From: Vibrio sp. 10N.286.49.B3
GTDB lineage: Bacteria; Pseudomonadota; Gammaproteobacteria; Enterobacterales; Vibrionaceae
NCBI RefSeq assembly: GCF_002873395.1
Contig: NZ_MCUV01000046.1
Location: 62,001 to 126,000 of the forward strand
Length of the DNA: 64,000 bases
Direction: 5' to 3'
In this document: in pieces, positions 54,710 to 63,318 of the stretch
How the letters are laid out: each line of letters starts with the position of its first letter
How positions within the stretch are numbered: the stretch's first letter is position 1
Position numbers and translations under genes: made by a program
The notes under the pieces: model-generated
What the model was told of the DNA's origin: nothing
What the model saw: the letters and a program-made list of their open reading frames with translations, nothing else
Database searches by the model: none

Positions 54710-55447
54710 TTAATGAACATCACGCCAATACTCTTTCTTGAGCAATACGACAATTATGGTAAAAATAACTAAGAACCCCATCACCCACCAACCTAAAGCA
54801 TGACGCTCTAACTTAACCGGATCGCCGGAATATTCTAAGAAGTTCACTAAGTCTCGCACAGCATTATCATACTCACTTTGACTCAATTCACCGCTGCCAT
54901 CGGTTGTAGTACCCGCTGCAACTTGCACCTCTTGCCCATCCACCATATGGCTTTCATATACCGCCGTTGGGATACCTTGTAACTCTTCAAGCACATGCGG
55001 CATACCCACATTAGGGAACACGGTATTATTGACCCCAAATGGACGTGAAGGATCAGCATAAAAAGCGCGTAGATAGGTGTAAAGCCAGTCGGTACCACGC
55101 ACTCGAGCCACAAGCGTTAAATCCGGCGGTGGAGCACCAAACCATGCTGCTGCTTGCTTTTCTGGCATCGCATTAACCATCAAGTCACCAATCTTAGCTT
55201 GAGGATCAAAGACGAGATTCTCTTTCATCAAATCAACGGGAATGGCTAAGTCTGTCGCCACTCGCTCATAGCGTTGATACTGAGTTGAGTGACAAGCAAA
55301 ACAGTAATTCATAAACAATTTAGCGCCATGCTGTAATGAGGCTTTATCGGTTAAATCATTATTTGCTTTATCTAAAGGAACACCCGCCCCTGCTGCCATG
55401 ACAAGAGATGGCAGCATTGCAAATATCATTACAATCCACTTTTTCAT
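54710..55447 (-). CDS. petC: Cytochrome c1 of the bc1 complex
   Basis: 245 residues. A signal peptide (MKKWIVMIFAMLPSLVMA) leads to a periplasmic c-type cytochrome with the heme motif CFACHSTQYQRY (Cys-X2-Cys-His) and a distal Met in the VNAMP/PNVGMPHVL region; a C-terminal transmembrane helix (GWWVMGFLVIFTIIVVLL) anchors it. It passes electrons from the Rieske centre to soluble cytochrome c. Its start overlaps petB by four bases. Confidence 0.95.
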   Translation of the reverse strand: MKKWIVMIFAMLPSLVMAAGAGVPLDKANNDLTDKASLQHGAKLFMNYCFACHSTQYQRYERVATDLAIPVDLMKENLVFDPQAKIGDLMVNAMPEKQAAAWFGAPPPDLTLVARVRGTDWLYTYLRAFYADPSRPFGVNNTVFPNVGMPHVLEELQGIPTAVYESHMVDGQEVQVAAGTTTDGSGELSQSEYDNAVRDLVNFLEYSGDPVKLERHALGWWVMGFLVIFTIIVVLLKKEYWRDVH

Positions 55448-56709
55448 TTAAATTTCACCCTCTCTGGTAATGGCTTTGTTGCTTCATTTTTACTGTAAAA
55501 GAATAATAAAACGAAGAACATAAAGTAACCCAAGCTAAATATTTGCGCTAACAATGTATAGGTTGGTGTTGCAGGTAGAGCGCCTAAGATACCCAGTGCT
55601 ATAAAGCTTATCGTAAACTGAATAATATTGATTAAGTGCCATTTACTACGATAACGGAATGAGCGCACTTTACAGCGGTCGACCCATGGCAGTAGGAATA
55701 ACACAACAATAGAAGCCCCCATCGCAGCAATACCCAGTAGCTTATCGGGAACAGCACGTAAGATGGCGTAAAATGGTGTGAAGTACCAAACAGGAGCGAT
55801 ATGCTCAGGCGTTTTTAGTGGGTTAGCGGCTTCAAAGTTTGGCGGCTCAAGGAAGTAGCCTCCCATCTCTGGATTAAAAAAGAGAACGTAACAAAAGAAG
55901 AATAAGAAGCCCGCAATACCAACCATATCTTTCACCGTCCCATAAGGATGGAAAGGAATACTATCAATAATGTCGTATTTCTTGGTGAAGTCTTTATGGA
56001 AAGTGAACTGCGTTTTGTAGTCCTCACCCATCGTTCCTTTTGGCAACTTAGTTTCGATACCATCAGGGTTATTTGAGCCCACTTCATGCAAGGCTAAAAC
56101 ATGCAATACAATCAGTAGCAATAAGACAATAGGTAAAGCAATAACATGCAGAGCAAAGAAACGGTTTAAGGTTGCACCAGAAATAATGTAATCACCCCGG
56201 ATCCACAACGTTAAATCATCACCAATGACAGGAATAGCACCAAACAGAGAGATAATAACCTGTGCGCCCCAGTAAGACATTTGTCCCCAAGGTAGCAAAT
56301 AGCCCATGAAAGCTTCAGCCATTAGTACCAAGAAGATTAACATCCCAAAAATCCACAATAACTCACGAGGCTTTTGGTATGAGCCGTAGATCAAGCCACG
56401 GAACATGTGTAAATAGATAACCACAAAGAATGCAGAAGCGCCCGTTGAGTGCATGTAACGCAGTAGCCAGCCATATTCGACATCACGCATTATGTACTCG
56501 ACAGAAGCAAACGCACCCTCACCTGAAGGCACATAATTCATCGTCAACCACACACCAGTCAGCAACTGATTGACCAAAACGAGCATGGCTAAAGAGCCAA
56601 ACAGATACCAAAAGTTAAATGTTTTTGGCATTGGGTATTCGGATAAATGCTTTTTATATGCATTCATTGCGGGCAGACGTTTCTCTACCCAATCCAGTAA
56701 TCCTTGCAT
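55444..56709 (-). CDS. petB: Cytochrome b of the bc1 complex
   Basis: 421 residues with eight or nine transmembrane helices. Heme-ligand histidines lie in YMHSTGASAFFVVIYLH-type helix B and HVIALPIVLLLLIVLHVLALHE-type helix D; the Qo site PEW-like segment appears as IAPVWYF. It oxidises ubiquinol and splits electrons between the Rieske protein and the low-potential heme chain. It overlaps petA by one base. Confidence 0.96.
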   Translation of the reverse strand: MQGLLDWVEKRLPAMNAYKKHLSEYPMPKTFNFWYLFGSLAMLVLVNQLLTGVWLTMNYVPSGEGAFASVEYIMRDVEYGWLLRYMHSTGASAFFVVIYLHMFRGLIYGSYQKPRELLWIFGMLIFLVLMAEAFMGYLLPWGQMSYWGAQVIISLFGAIPVIGDDLTLWIRGDYIISGATLNRFFALHVIALPIVLLLLIVLHVLALHEVGSNNPDGIETKLPKGTMGEDYKTQFTFHKDFTKKYDIIDSIPFHPYGTVKDMVGIAGFLFFFCYVLFFNPEMGGYFLEPPNFEAANPLKTPEHIAPVWYFTPFYAILRAVPDKLLGIAAMGASIVVLFLLPWVDRCKVRSFRYRSKWHLINIIQFTISFIALGILGALPATPTYTLLAQIFSLGYFMFFVLLFFYSKNEATKPLPERVKFK

Positions 56710-57302
56710 TATGCCTGTTCTCCTTCATCTACACCGATAAGAATCCGAGTGTCGCTCAGGTACATATGTTTCGGAACAACAAGATTTAACGGTGCTGGCA
56801 CGCCTTGAAATACTCGCCCTGCCATATCAAATTTAGAGCCATGACATGGACAGAAGAAACCTGATTTAACGCCTTGTACTTGCTCGGCAAAAGAATCAGG
56901 TAAATAAGTCGGTGAGCAACCTAAATGAGTACAAAAGCCCACAGCAATAAAATACTCAGGCTTAATCGAACGATAAGGGTTTTGAGCGTAGGAAGGTTGC
57001 TGCTCTTCAGCTGAGCTCGGATCTCGTAGCTGAGCGGTTAGGCTATCTAATGTTTCAATCACAGATTCAGCGCGGCGGACAACCCATACCGGCTTACCTT
57101 GCCACTCAACTCGAACCATCTGACCCGCTTCTAGCTTAGCAACATCCACTTCAACCGGCGCACCAGCTGCTTTAGCTTTAGCACTCGGATTCCATGATTT
57201 AATAAAAGGCACGGCTACGGCTGCTGCCCCCAAACCACCAACAACCGCAGTTGTCGCAGTAAGGAAACGCCTACGTCCGTTATTTAAAGGCGCATTGCTC
57301 AT
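56709..57302 (-). CDS. petA: Rieske iron-sulfur subunit of the bc1 complex
   Basis: 197 residues. Twin-arginine signal (GRRRFLTATTAVVG) and N-terminal membrane helix, then a Rieske domain whose 2Fe-2S ligands appear as CTHLGC and CPCHGS. First gene of the minus-strand petABC operon. Vibrionaceae have this complex; E. coli does not, which helps to place the organism. Confidence 0.96.
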   Translation of the reverse strand: MSNAPLNNGRRRFLTATTAVVGGLGAAAVAVPFIKSWNPSAKAKAAGAPVEVDVAKLEAGQMVRVEWQGKPVWVVRRAESVIETLDSLTAQLRDPSSAEEQQPSYAQNPYRSIKPEYFIAVGFCTHLGCSPTYLPDSFAEQVQGVKSGFFCPCHGSKFDMAGRVFQGVPAPLNLVVPKHMYLSDTRILIGVDEGEQA

Positions 57303-57411
57303 CCACTCATTCTCCCTTGACTCTTATTGAGGGCAGGAAATCGCCTCTCAAGAGCGTGGCTAATCTATCGATTTCTAGTTAGAAATATCTTTGCTTCGTT
57401 ATTAACAAGAA

Positions 57412-57440
57412 ATGATAAGTAAAACCTTAGTTTTTAACAA
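57412..57440 (-). promoter_or_regulatory. Possible petABC promoter
   Basis: TTGTTA (57435-57440), 17-base spacer, TATCAT (57412-57417), about 110 bases before petA. Confidence 0.45.
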
Positions 57441-57601
57441 GGTAAAGCTACTTTTTATTAACAATTACGCACAAATACTTAAACAGCATCACAAAAGGGA
57501 CAAGACAACAACAAATTAGATTTAATAGGTAGGGTGTGAAATCTTAATGGTTCGCCATGTTAGATAAGCGATAAAGAGTGTTTTTTAGAAGGGTGGATAA
57601 A

Positions 57602-57629
57602 CAAAAAGCCCGGCATAAGCCGAGCTTTT
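57602..57629 (-). terminator. Terminator of rplM-rpsI
   Basis: Minus-strand stem AAGCTCGGC / GCCGGGCTT (one G-U pair) with a four-base loop and five U. Confidence 0.88.
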
Positions 57630-57683
57630 GATACACAATCCCAACAGTAAACTGTTGAAGTGTAATTTTCCGGTGAGGGAAAA

Positions 57684-58076
57684 TTAACGCTTAGAGAATT
57701 GTGGTTTACGACGTGCTTTACGTAGACCAACTTTCTTACGTTCAACGCAACGAGCGTCACGCGTAACATAGCCAGCTGAACGTAGAACAGGGCGTAGTGA
57801 TTCATCGTATTCCATAAGAGCACGAGTGATACCGTGGCGGATTGCGCCAGCTTGACCAGAAATACCACCACCTGAAACAGTGATGTAAAGGTCAAATTTC
57901 TCAGTCATTTCAACTAACTCAAGTGGTTGACGAACAACCATACGAGAAGTTTCACGACCGAAGTAAACATCAAGGCTACGCTTGTTGATTACGATATCAC
58001 CGCTGCCTGGTTTGATAAAAACACGAGCTGCTGAGCTTTTGCGACGACCAGTGCCGTAGTATTGATTCTCTGCCAT
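57684..58076 (-). CDS. rpsI: 30S ribosomal protein S9
   Basis: 130 residues from the ATG at 58076, giving [20 protein letters not shown] as in E. coli; an ATG two codons upstream (58082) is equally reachable from the GGGGA ribosome site. The C-terminal basic tail ends RRKPQFSKR, which contacts P-site tRNA. It forms an operon with rplM, 15 bases apart. Confidence 0.97.
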   Translation of the reverse strand: MAENQYYGTGRRKSSAARVFIKPGSGDIVINKRSLDVYFGRETSRMVVRQPLELVEMTEKFDLYITVSGGGISGQAGAIRHGITRALMEYDESLRPVLRSAGYVTRDARCVERKKVGLRKARRKPQFSKR

Positions 58077-58091
58077 TGTCATAATCCCCGA

Positions 58092-58520
58092 TTAGATGTC
58101 TAGTACGATTGGTTGTTGAGCAGCATGGTTGTGCTCAGCGCCAGCGTAAACTTTAAGCTTACGGTACATAGCACGGCCTAAAGGACCACGTGGTAACATA
58201 CCTTTAACAGCTAGTTCAAGAACCATCTCTGGCTTACGATCAATTAACTTTTCAAAAGTCATTGATTTAAGACCACCTGGGAACTCAGAGTGACGGTAGT
58301 AGATCTTACCTTTAGCTTTGTTACCAGTTACAGTAACTTTCTCTGCATTGATAACGATGATGTGATCACCAGTATCTACGTGCGGAGTGTATTCAGCTTT
58401 ATGTTTGCCACGAAGGCGAGTTGCAATTTCACTTGCTAGACGGCCAAGAGTTTTACCTTCAGCGTCTACTACATACCAGTCGCGTTTTACAGTTTCTGGT
58501 TTAGCAACGAAAGTTTTCAT
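58092..58520 (-). CDS. rplM: 50S ribosomal protein L13
   Basis: 142 residues, the same length as E. coli L13, starting [20 protein letters not shown] and containing the family motif [23 protein letters not shown]. It is an early assembly protein of the large subunit. Its leader of about 150 bases carries a hairpin that could serve feedback control by L13, as known in E. coli. Confidence 0.98.
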   Translation of the reverse strand: MKTFVAKPETVKRDWYVVDAEGKTLGRLASEIATRLRGKHKAEYTPHVDTGDHIIVINAEKVTVTGNKAKGKIYYRHSEFPGGLKSMTFEKLIDRKPEMVLELAVKGMLPRGPLGRAMYRKLKVYAGAEHNHAAQQPIVLDI

Positions 58521-58554
58521 GCTAATAATTACCTATTAAAAAATTTACACTAAA

Positions 58555-58575
58555 GGAATAACGATATGTTATTCC
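58555..58575 (-). promoter_or_regulatory. Hairpin in the rplM leader
   Basis: Perfect 8-bp stem GGAATAAC / GTTATTCC with a five-base loop, 35 bases before rplM. Possible autoregulatory or stabilising element; no direct evidence for binding. Confidence 0.4.
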
Positions 58576-58678
58576 CACTGTCTAAGAGTCCCAATCATCA
58601 CCCCTTCGAGTGTTTGCAACTCTCGGCATAGCCATTTTTACAAACAACTAGATGCCTGCAGTAACGGTAGGTCGCAGG

Positions 58679-58684
58679 ATTATA
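58679..58684 (-). promoter_or_regulatory. -10 element of rplM-rpsI promoter
   Basis: Perfect TATAAT followed by a GC-rich discriminator (CCTGCGACC), a pattern of promoters under growth-rate and ppGpp control. The -35 is poor. Confidence 0.55.
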
Positions 58685-58765
58685 GAGAAGAGCGAAGAAA
58701 AAATCATCTCTTTTTGATCAAAATCGCTGTTTTTTTATTTATCATCACATTCAAATCAAAAATCA

Positions 58766-59869
58766 CTACGCTAGATGCGCCTTAACTAAATATTCTCGGC
58801 TCTGCATTTCTATCAAACGCGACTGGCAGCGTTGGAATTCAAACGTTAACTGCCCTTCTAGATAAAGGCTTTCTATTGCCACCTGTGCTGAGATAATCAA
58901 GGTTACATTGCGCTCATAGAACTCATCGATCAAAGCGATAAATCGTCGCGCAGCATCTTCTATGCTTGCATCCATTTGTGGTACATCAGCAAGCAACACC
59001 GTGTGATAGAGGCGAGAAATTTCAATATAGTCATTTTGACTGCGCGCCGTTTGACAAAGCTGCGCAAAACTCACATGCAAAACCCCATCACTCGCCGCTT
59101 GTATTGGAATGACTCTTTGATTGATATCGATAGAGCATTGTGGGGTTTTATGCTCACTGACCAACTGCTGATAATATCGCTGCAAATTAATCGACGCTTG
59201 CTCATCTAAAGGGAAGTGATAAATCTCGGCTTGCTCTAAAGTGCGTAAGCGATAGTCAACACCGCTATCAACATTAAGCACTTTACAATGGCGTTCTATT
59301 AAAGCAATCGCAGGCAAGAAACGAGCGCGTTGTAATCCATTGCGATATAGGTCATGAGGTGGAATATTTGACGTTGCCACTAATACCACATCACGGGCAA
59401 ATAGAGCTTGCAGTAAGGTCGCTAAAATCATCGCATCGGTAATATCTGAAACAAAAAACTCATCAAAACAAATAATATCGGCTTCTTGCTTAAACTTATC
59501 AGCCACCAACTCCAGTGGATCGCTCACATCAGATAGGAGCTTTAACTCTTGATGAACACGGTACATAAAACGATGAAAGTGAACGCGCATTTTTCGACGC
59601 CCAGGAAGAGCCTCAAAAAAGGTATCCATCAAATAGGTTTTGCCACGCCCTACCCCACCCCAAAAGTATAAACCTTGCGGTGGTGAGATCTTGATCTCTT
59701 TTTTACCTATCAATCGCTCAAGCCAAGAAAGCGATTCTGGCGTAGTTTGTGTGTACTCCTGCAATTGAAGGTAAAGTTCATCTAAGCACAGCACTGCACA
59801 TTGTTGTGATTTATCTTCTTGAAAGCTAAGATCTTTAATATCCTTCCGATACCGTTCCATTGGTGTCAT
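58766..59869 (-). CDS. zapE: Cell division ATPase ZapE
   Basis: 367 residues (E. coli 375), AFG1-like AAA ATPase. Walker A is GGVGRGKTYLMD, Walker B ICFDEFFVSDITDAM, and the C-terminal block RRFIALIDEFYERNVTLIISA is well conserved. It associates with the Z ring during late constriction, particularly under low oxygen or heat. The ATG at 59869 has GGGAAG upstream; a GTG four codons earlier overlaps that site and is not used. Confidence 0.95.
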   Translation of the reverse strand: MTPMERYRKDIKDLSFQEDKSQQCAVLCLDELYLQLQEYTQTTPESLSWLERLIGKKEIKISPPQGLYFWGGVGRGKTYLMDTFFEALPGRRKMRVHFHRFMYRVHQELKLLSDVSDPLELVADKFKQEADIICFDEFFVSDITDAMILATLLQALFARDVVLVATSNIPPHDLYRNGLQRARFLPAIALIERHCKVLNVDSGVDYRLRTLEQAEIYHFPLDEQASINLQRYYQQLVSEHKTPQCSIDINQRVIPIQAASDGVLHVSFAQLCQTARSQNDYIEISRLYHTVLLADVPQMDASIEDAARRFIALIDEFYERNVTLIISAQVAIESLYLEGQLTFEFQRCQSRLIEMQSREYLVKAHLA

Positions 59870-60039
59870 TAATCTTCCCACCTAATTACATTGTCAATGT
59901 TTATCATAAGCTAGGACCCACTCTACCAAGTTTTATCCTGCGTATTTTCCTTTATCAGTAAGAAAACTCATAGTACCATGGTATTGCTATATATGTGATT
60001 AAACAGTAACTAACATGTTAAAATAATTAAGGAGCTGTT

Positions 60040-60519
60040 ATGCCTTGGGTATACGCTATTGTTGGCTTAGTAATTGGTGTGATCTCAGGAGTTATCCTTT
60101 GTCGATTCACAACACCTCAGTATAAAAATCAAAAAAACGTTCAAAAAGATCTAGAAACAGCAAAGTTTGCTCTAGAACAGCAGCGTCAGGAATTGTCTGA
60201 CCACTTTGCACAGACAGCTGAAATGCTCGATACCTTAGGGAAAGATTACACTAAGCTCTATCAACACATGTCGACGACTGCGTCTGAATTACTGCCGAAC
60301 TTACCAGAGCAGGACAATCCATTTATTAAAAAAGTGGCGCAACATAATGCTGATACCCCATCAGTAGATACCGATCTTAAAACCGACAACGGTAAAAACA
60401 AAGAAGCGAGCATCGACAATCCACCAAAGGATTACGTTAATGGTGCGACTGGCTTATTTACCGATAAAAAGCCTGAAATCATAAAAGAGCCAGAACTAGT
60501 GACAGCGAAAGCATCTTAA
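60040..60519 (+). CDS. zapG: Inner-membrane envelope-biogenesis protein ZapG (YhcB, DUF1043)
   Basis: 159 residues (E. coli 132). One N-terminal transmembrane helix (VYAIVGLVIGVISGVILCRF), then a coiled coil (KDLETAKFALEQQRQELSDHF) and a polar, probably disordered tail that is longer here. E. coli YhcB links elongation, division and lipopolysaccharide balance. It stands divergent from zapE and ahead of degQ-degS, the usual order. Confidence 0.93.
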   Translation: MPWVYAIVGLVIGVISGVILCRFTTPQYKNQKNVQKDLETAKFALEQQRQELSDHFAQTAEMLDTLGKDYTKLYQHMSTTASELLPNLPEQDNPFIKKVAQHNADTPSVDTDLKTDNGKNKEASIDNPPKDYVNGATGLFTDKKPEIIKEPELVTAKAS

Positions 60520-60591
60520 ATAATTGCTTTATTGACTGAACTTTATAAAGGTTTTTGAGTCATAAACTTCAGACACATGGAGGAGTTTATG

Positions 60592-61959
60592 ATGAAAAAA
60601 CCTTTACTTACCTTATCTGTATTAGCACTTGCTTTAGGTTCAACCTTTTCCCCTTTACCGGCCAATGCGGCACTACCTTTAGCGATCAATGATCAACAAT
60701 TACCTAGCCTAGCCCCTATGCTAGAACAAGTAACCCCTGCCGTTGTTAGTATTGCCGTTGAAGGTAAACAAGCACAGCAAATGCGACTTCCTAAACAGTT
60801 CGAGTTCTTCTTTGGTCCCAATACGCCTGGCAACTCTGGTCAAGAGCGACAGTTTCGCGGTTTAGGCTCTGGCGTCATCATCGATGCAAAGGAGGGCTAC
60901 ATCGTGACTAACTACCATGTGATTAACCGAGCTGACAAGATCCGAGTAAAACTTCATGATGGACGTGAGTACAAAGCGGAACTAATCGGTGGCGATGAAA
61001 TGTCGGATATTGCCCTACTCAAACTGGAAAAAGCCCATAAATTAACCCAGATTAAACTCGCTAACTCAGATCAGTTGCGTGTCGGTGATTTTACAGTGGC
61101 AATCGGTAACCCATTTGGTTTAGGTCAGACTGTCACCTCCGGGATTGTATCGGCACTCGGTCGTAGCGGCTTAAACCAACGTAACTTTGAAAACTTCATT
61201 CAAACGGATGCGGCGATTAACAGTGGTAACTCGGGAGGCGCACTGGTCAACCTGCGTGGAGAGTTGATTGGGATTAACACCGCTATTTTAGGTCCTAATG
61301 GTGGTAATGTCGGTATTGGCTTTGCTATTCCGTCTAATATGATGAAAAACCTCACTGATCAAATTCTTGATTTTGGCGAAGTAAAACGTGGCATGCTCGG
61401 GGTTCAAGGTGGAGAGATCACCTCAGAACTTGCTGAAGCATTGGGCTATGAATCAAGTCGAGGCGCTTTTGTTAGCCAAGTACTTCCTGATAGCGCTGCT
61501 GATAAAGCGGGTATTGAGGCTGGTGATATCATCATATCAGCAAATAACAATGCCATTGATACCTTCAGTGAACTTCGCGCAAAAGTGGCAACGCTTGGCG
61601 CAGGGAAAACCATTAACCTAGGCCTTATTCGTGATGGTGAGACTCTCTCATTTGATGTCACCCTTGGCGAGATGGAAAGCAATACCACTCAAGCGGAGAA
61701 ACTGCATGAAGGGCTATCAGGCGCGAAGCTAACCAATAGCACAGACAGCGATGATATTGAGGGAGTAAAGGTCTTAACGGTTGAAAAAGGATCGACCGCA
61801 GAAGCCTACCAAATGCAAGAAGGCGACATCATTATTGGTATCAACCGTAAACGAGTAAAAAACCTGGCTGAACTACGCCATGAATTGGAGTCGAAGCCCG
61901 ATGTTTTAGCATTGAATATTCAAAGAGATAACCGAACTCTTTATTTAGTGATCCGTTAA
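60592..61959 (+). CDS. degQ: Periplasmic serine endoprotease DegQ
   Basis: 455 residues, identical in length to E. coli DegQ. Signal peptide (MKKPLLTLSVLALALGSTF...ANA), trypsin-like protease domain with His in TNYHVI, Asp in MSDIALLK and Ser in SGNSGGAL, then two PDZ domains (about 265-350 and 375-455). The loop LA is short compared with DegP, favouring DegQ. The ATG at 60592 (60589 is also possible) sits six bases after GGAGGAG; the ATG at 60577 overlaps that site. Confidence 0.94.
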   Translation: MKKPLLTLSVLALALGSTFSPLPANAALPLAINDQQLPSLAPMLEQVTPAVVSIAVEGKQAQQMRLPKQFEFFFGPNTPGNSGQERQFRGLGSGVIIDAKEGYIVTNYHVINRADKIRVKLHDGREYKAELIGGDEMSDIALLKLEKAHKLTQIKLANSDQLRVGDFTVAIGNPFGLGQTVTSGIVSALGRSGLNQRNFENFIQTDAAINSGNSGGALVNLRGELIGINTAILGPNGGNVGIGFAIPSNMMKNLTDQILDFGEVKRGMLGVQGGEITSELAEALGYESSRGAFVSQVLPDSAADKAGIEAGDIIISANNNAIDTFSELRAKVATLGAGKTINLGLIRDGETLSFDVTLGEMESNTTQAEKLHEGLSGAKLTNSTDSDDIEGVKVLTVEKGSTAEAYQMQEGDIIIGINRKRVKNLAELRHELESKPDVLALNIQRDNRTLYLVIR

Positions 61960-62109
61960 TTTTTCTTCATTTTTGGGTAGCGTATGACAAATTGAGTCTC
62001 TCAGTCATTCACTACCCTTTTCTTTGTTATAACCAAAGTGCTATGCTTCTTAATGTGCCTATTTTATGAGTCGTTATTCAGACGACCAACTGGTTTTGTT
62101 AAGGACATC

Positions 62110-63171
62110 ATGCTCATTTTTCTATTACGCTCTATTGGCCTAGGTCTTGTGACAGCAATAGTATTATTACTTGCTGTGCCTTCTTTACGTACTAACCTGC
62201 CATTACCTACTCTGACGAAAGAAATCAACAATACTGATATCGCTTCTTTGCAGATTTCATTCAATAATGCTGTGCGCCAAGCTAGCCCTGCTGTCGTCAA
62301 TATCTACAGCCGAAAGTATAAAGAGGATGATCGCAGTACACTATCAACGGAAGGGTTAGGCTCTGGCGTTATTGTTGACGAACGTGGCTATATCATTACT
62401 AACAATCATGTTATAGCTCAAGCTGATCAGGTTGTCGTTGCTCTGCAAGATGGTCGCATCGCCTCTGCTCAATTAGTCGGTCAAGATCGACAAACCGACA
62501 TTGCCATTTTAAGGGTCGAAGGAGCTAACTTACCTGTTATACCGCAAAATCCGCAATACTCTGCAAAAGTCGGAGATGTAGTGCTTGCCATCGGTAACCC
62601 TTACAACCTCGGTCAAACCACCACATTTGGTATTATTTCTGCTACTGGGCGCTCCTCGATCAGCGCTAGTGGTCGCCAAGCCTTTATCCAAACCGATGCA
62701 GCAATCAACCAAGGCAACTCAGGCGGCGCACTGGTGAATTCTCAAGGCGAACTCGTTGGGATCAACACCGCCTCTTTCCAGCAAGCCACCGACTTAGAAA
62801 CCTATGGTATTTCCTTTGCGATTCCTTATGGATTAGCGCATAAAATCATGAATAAAATCATTGCCGATGGTCGGGTTATTCGTGGCTATATTGGCATTGA
62901 GGGGCAAGATATCAATTCGGTTACCTCACGGCTGATTGGACAAGAGTATCTTAGCGGTATCGTTGTATTGAGCTTAGATCCAACCGGACCCGCAGCGCAG
63001 GCAGGCATTGAAATCCAAGACATTATCTTAAGCATTGGTGATGCAAAAGTCAGTGGCAAACAAGGCGTACTGGATTTAGTCGCCGACTTACGCCCAGGAA
63101 CGCACACTGACATGACCATATTACGTAAAGGCGAAGAGGTCATACTCCCTATCACCATTGGTGAAGGATAA
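62110..63171 (+). CDS. degS: Stress-sensor protease DegS
   Basis: 353 residues (E. coli 355). One N-terminal transmembrane helix (FLLRSIGLGLVTAIVLLLA), a periplasmic protease domain with His in TNNHVI, Asp in QTDIAILRV and Ser in NQGNSGGAL, and a single PDZ domain that recognises unassembled outer-membrane proteins. It starts the cleavage of RseA that frees sigma-E. The ATG at 62110 follows AAGGA; the open frame continues 24 codons upstream but lacks a ribosome site. Confidence 0.95.
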   Translation: MLIFLLRSIGLGLVTAIVLLLAVPSLRTNLPLPTLTKEINNTDIASLQISFNNAVRQASPAVVNIYSRKYKEDDRSTLSTEGLGSGVIVDERGYIITNNHVIAQADQVVVALQDGRIASAQLVGQDRQTDIAILRVEGANLPVIPQNPQYSAKVGDVVLAIGNPYNLGQTTTFGIISATGRSSISASGRQAFIQTDAAINQGNSGGALVNSQGELVGINTASFQQATDLETYGISFAIPYGLAHKIMNKIIADGRVIRGYIGIEGQDINSVTSRLIGQEYLSGIVVLSLDPTGPAAQAGIEIQDIILSIGDAKVSGKQGVLDLVADLRPGTHTDMTILRKGEEVILPITIGEG

Positions 63172-63211
63172 AAACGATTAATTCATCGATAAAAGCCCTG
63201 AGTAAATAGAT

Positions 63212-63243
63212 AAAAAAATCCCAGCACTGAGCTGGGATTTTTT
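63212..63243. terminator. Terminator between degS and parC
   Basis: Stem AAAATCCCAGC(actga)GCTGGGATTTT with flanking A and T runs; acts on both convergent genes. Confidence 0.92.
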
Positions 63244-63318
63244 ATGATAAGAGAACGATGTTATCTAGAACAAAGCGTCTAAACGATGGCTTTATATCTA
63301 TTGATATTCAAAACCGCA

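Larger units (their letters stand above)
57303..57683. other. Intergenic region rpsI-petA
   Basis: 380 bases with no gene seen. It holds the rpsI terminator at its right end, the candidate petA promoter (57412-57440) and AT-rich leader sequence. Confidence 0.5.
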
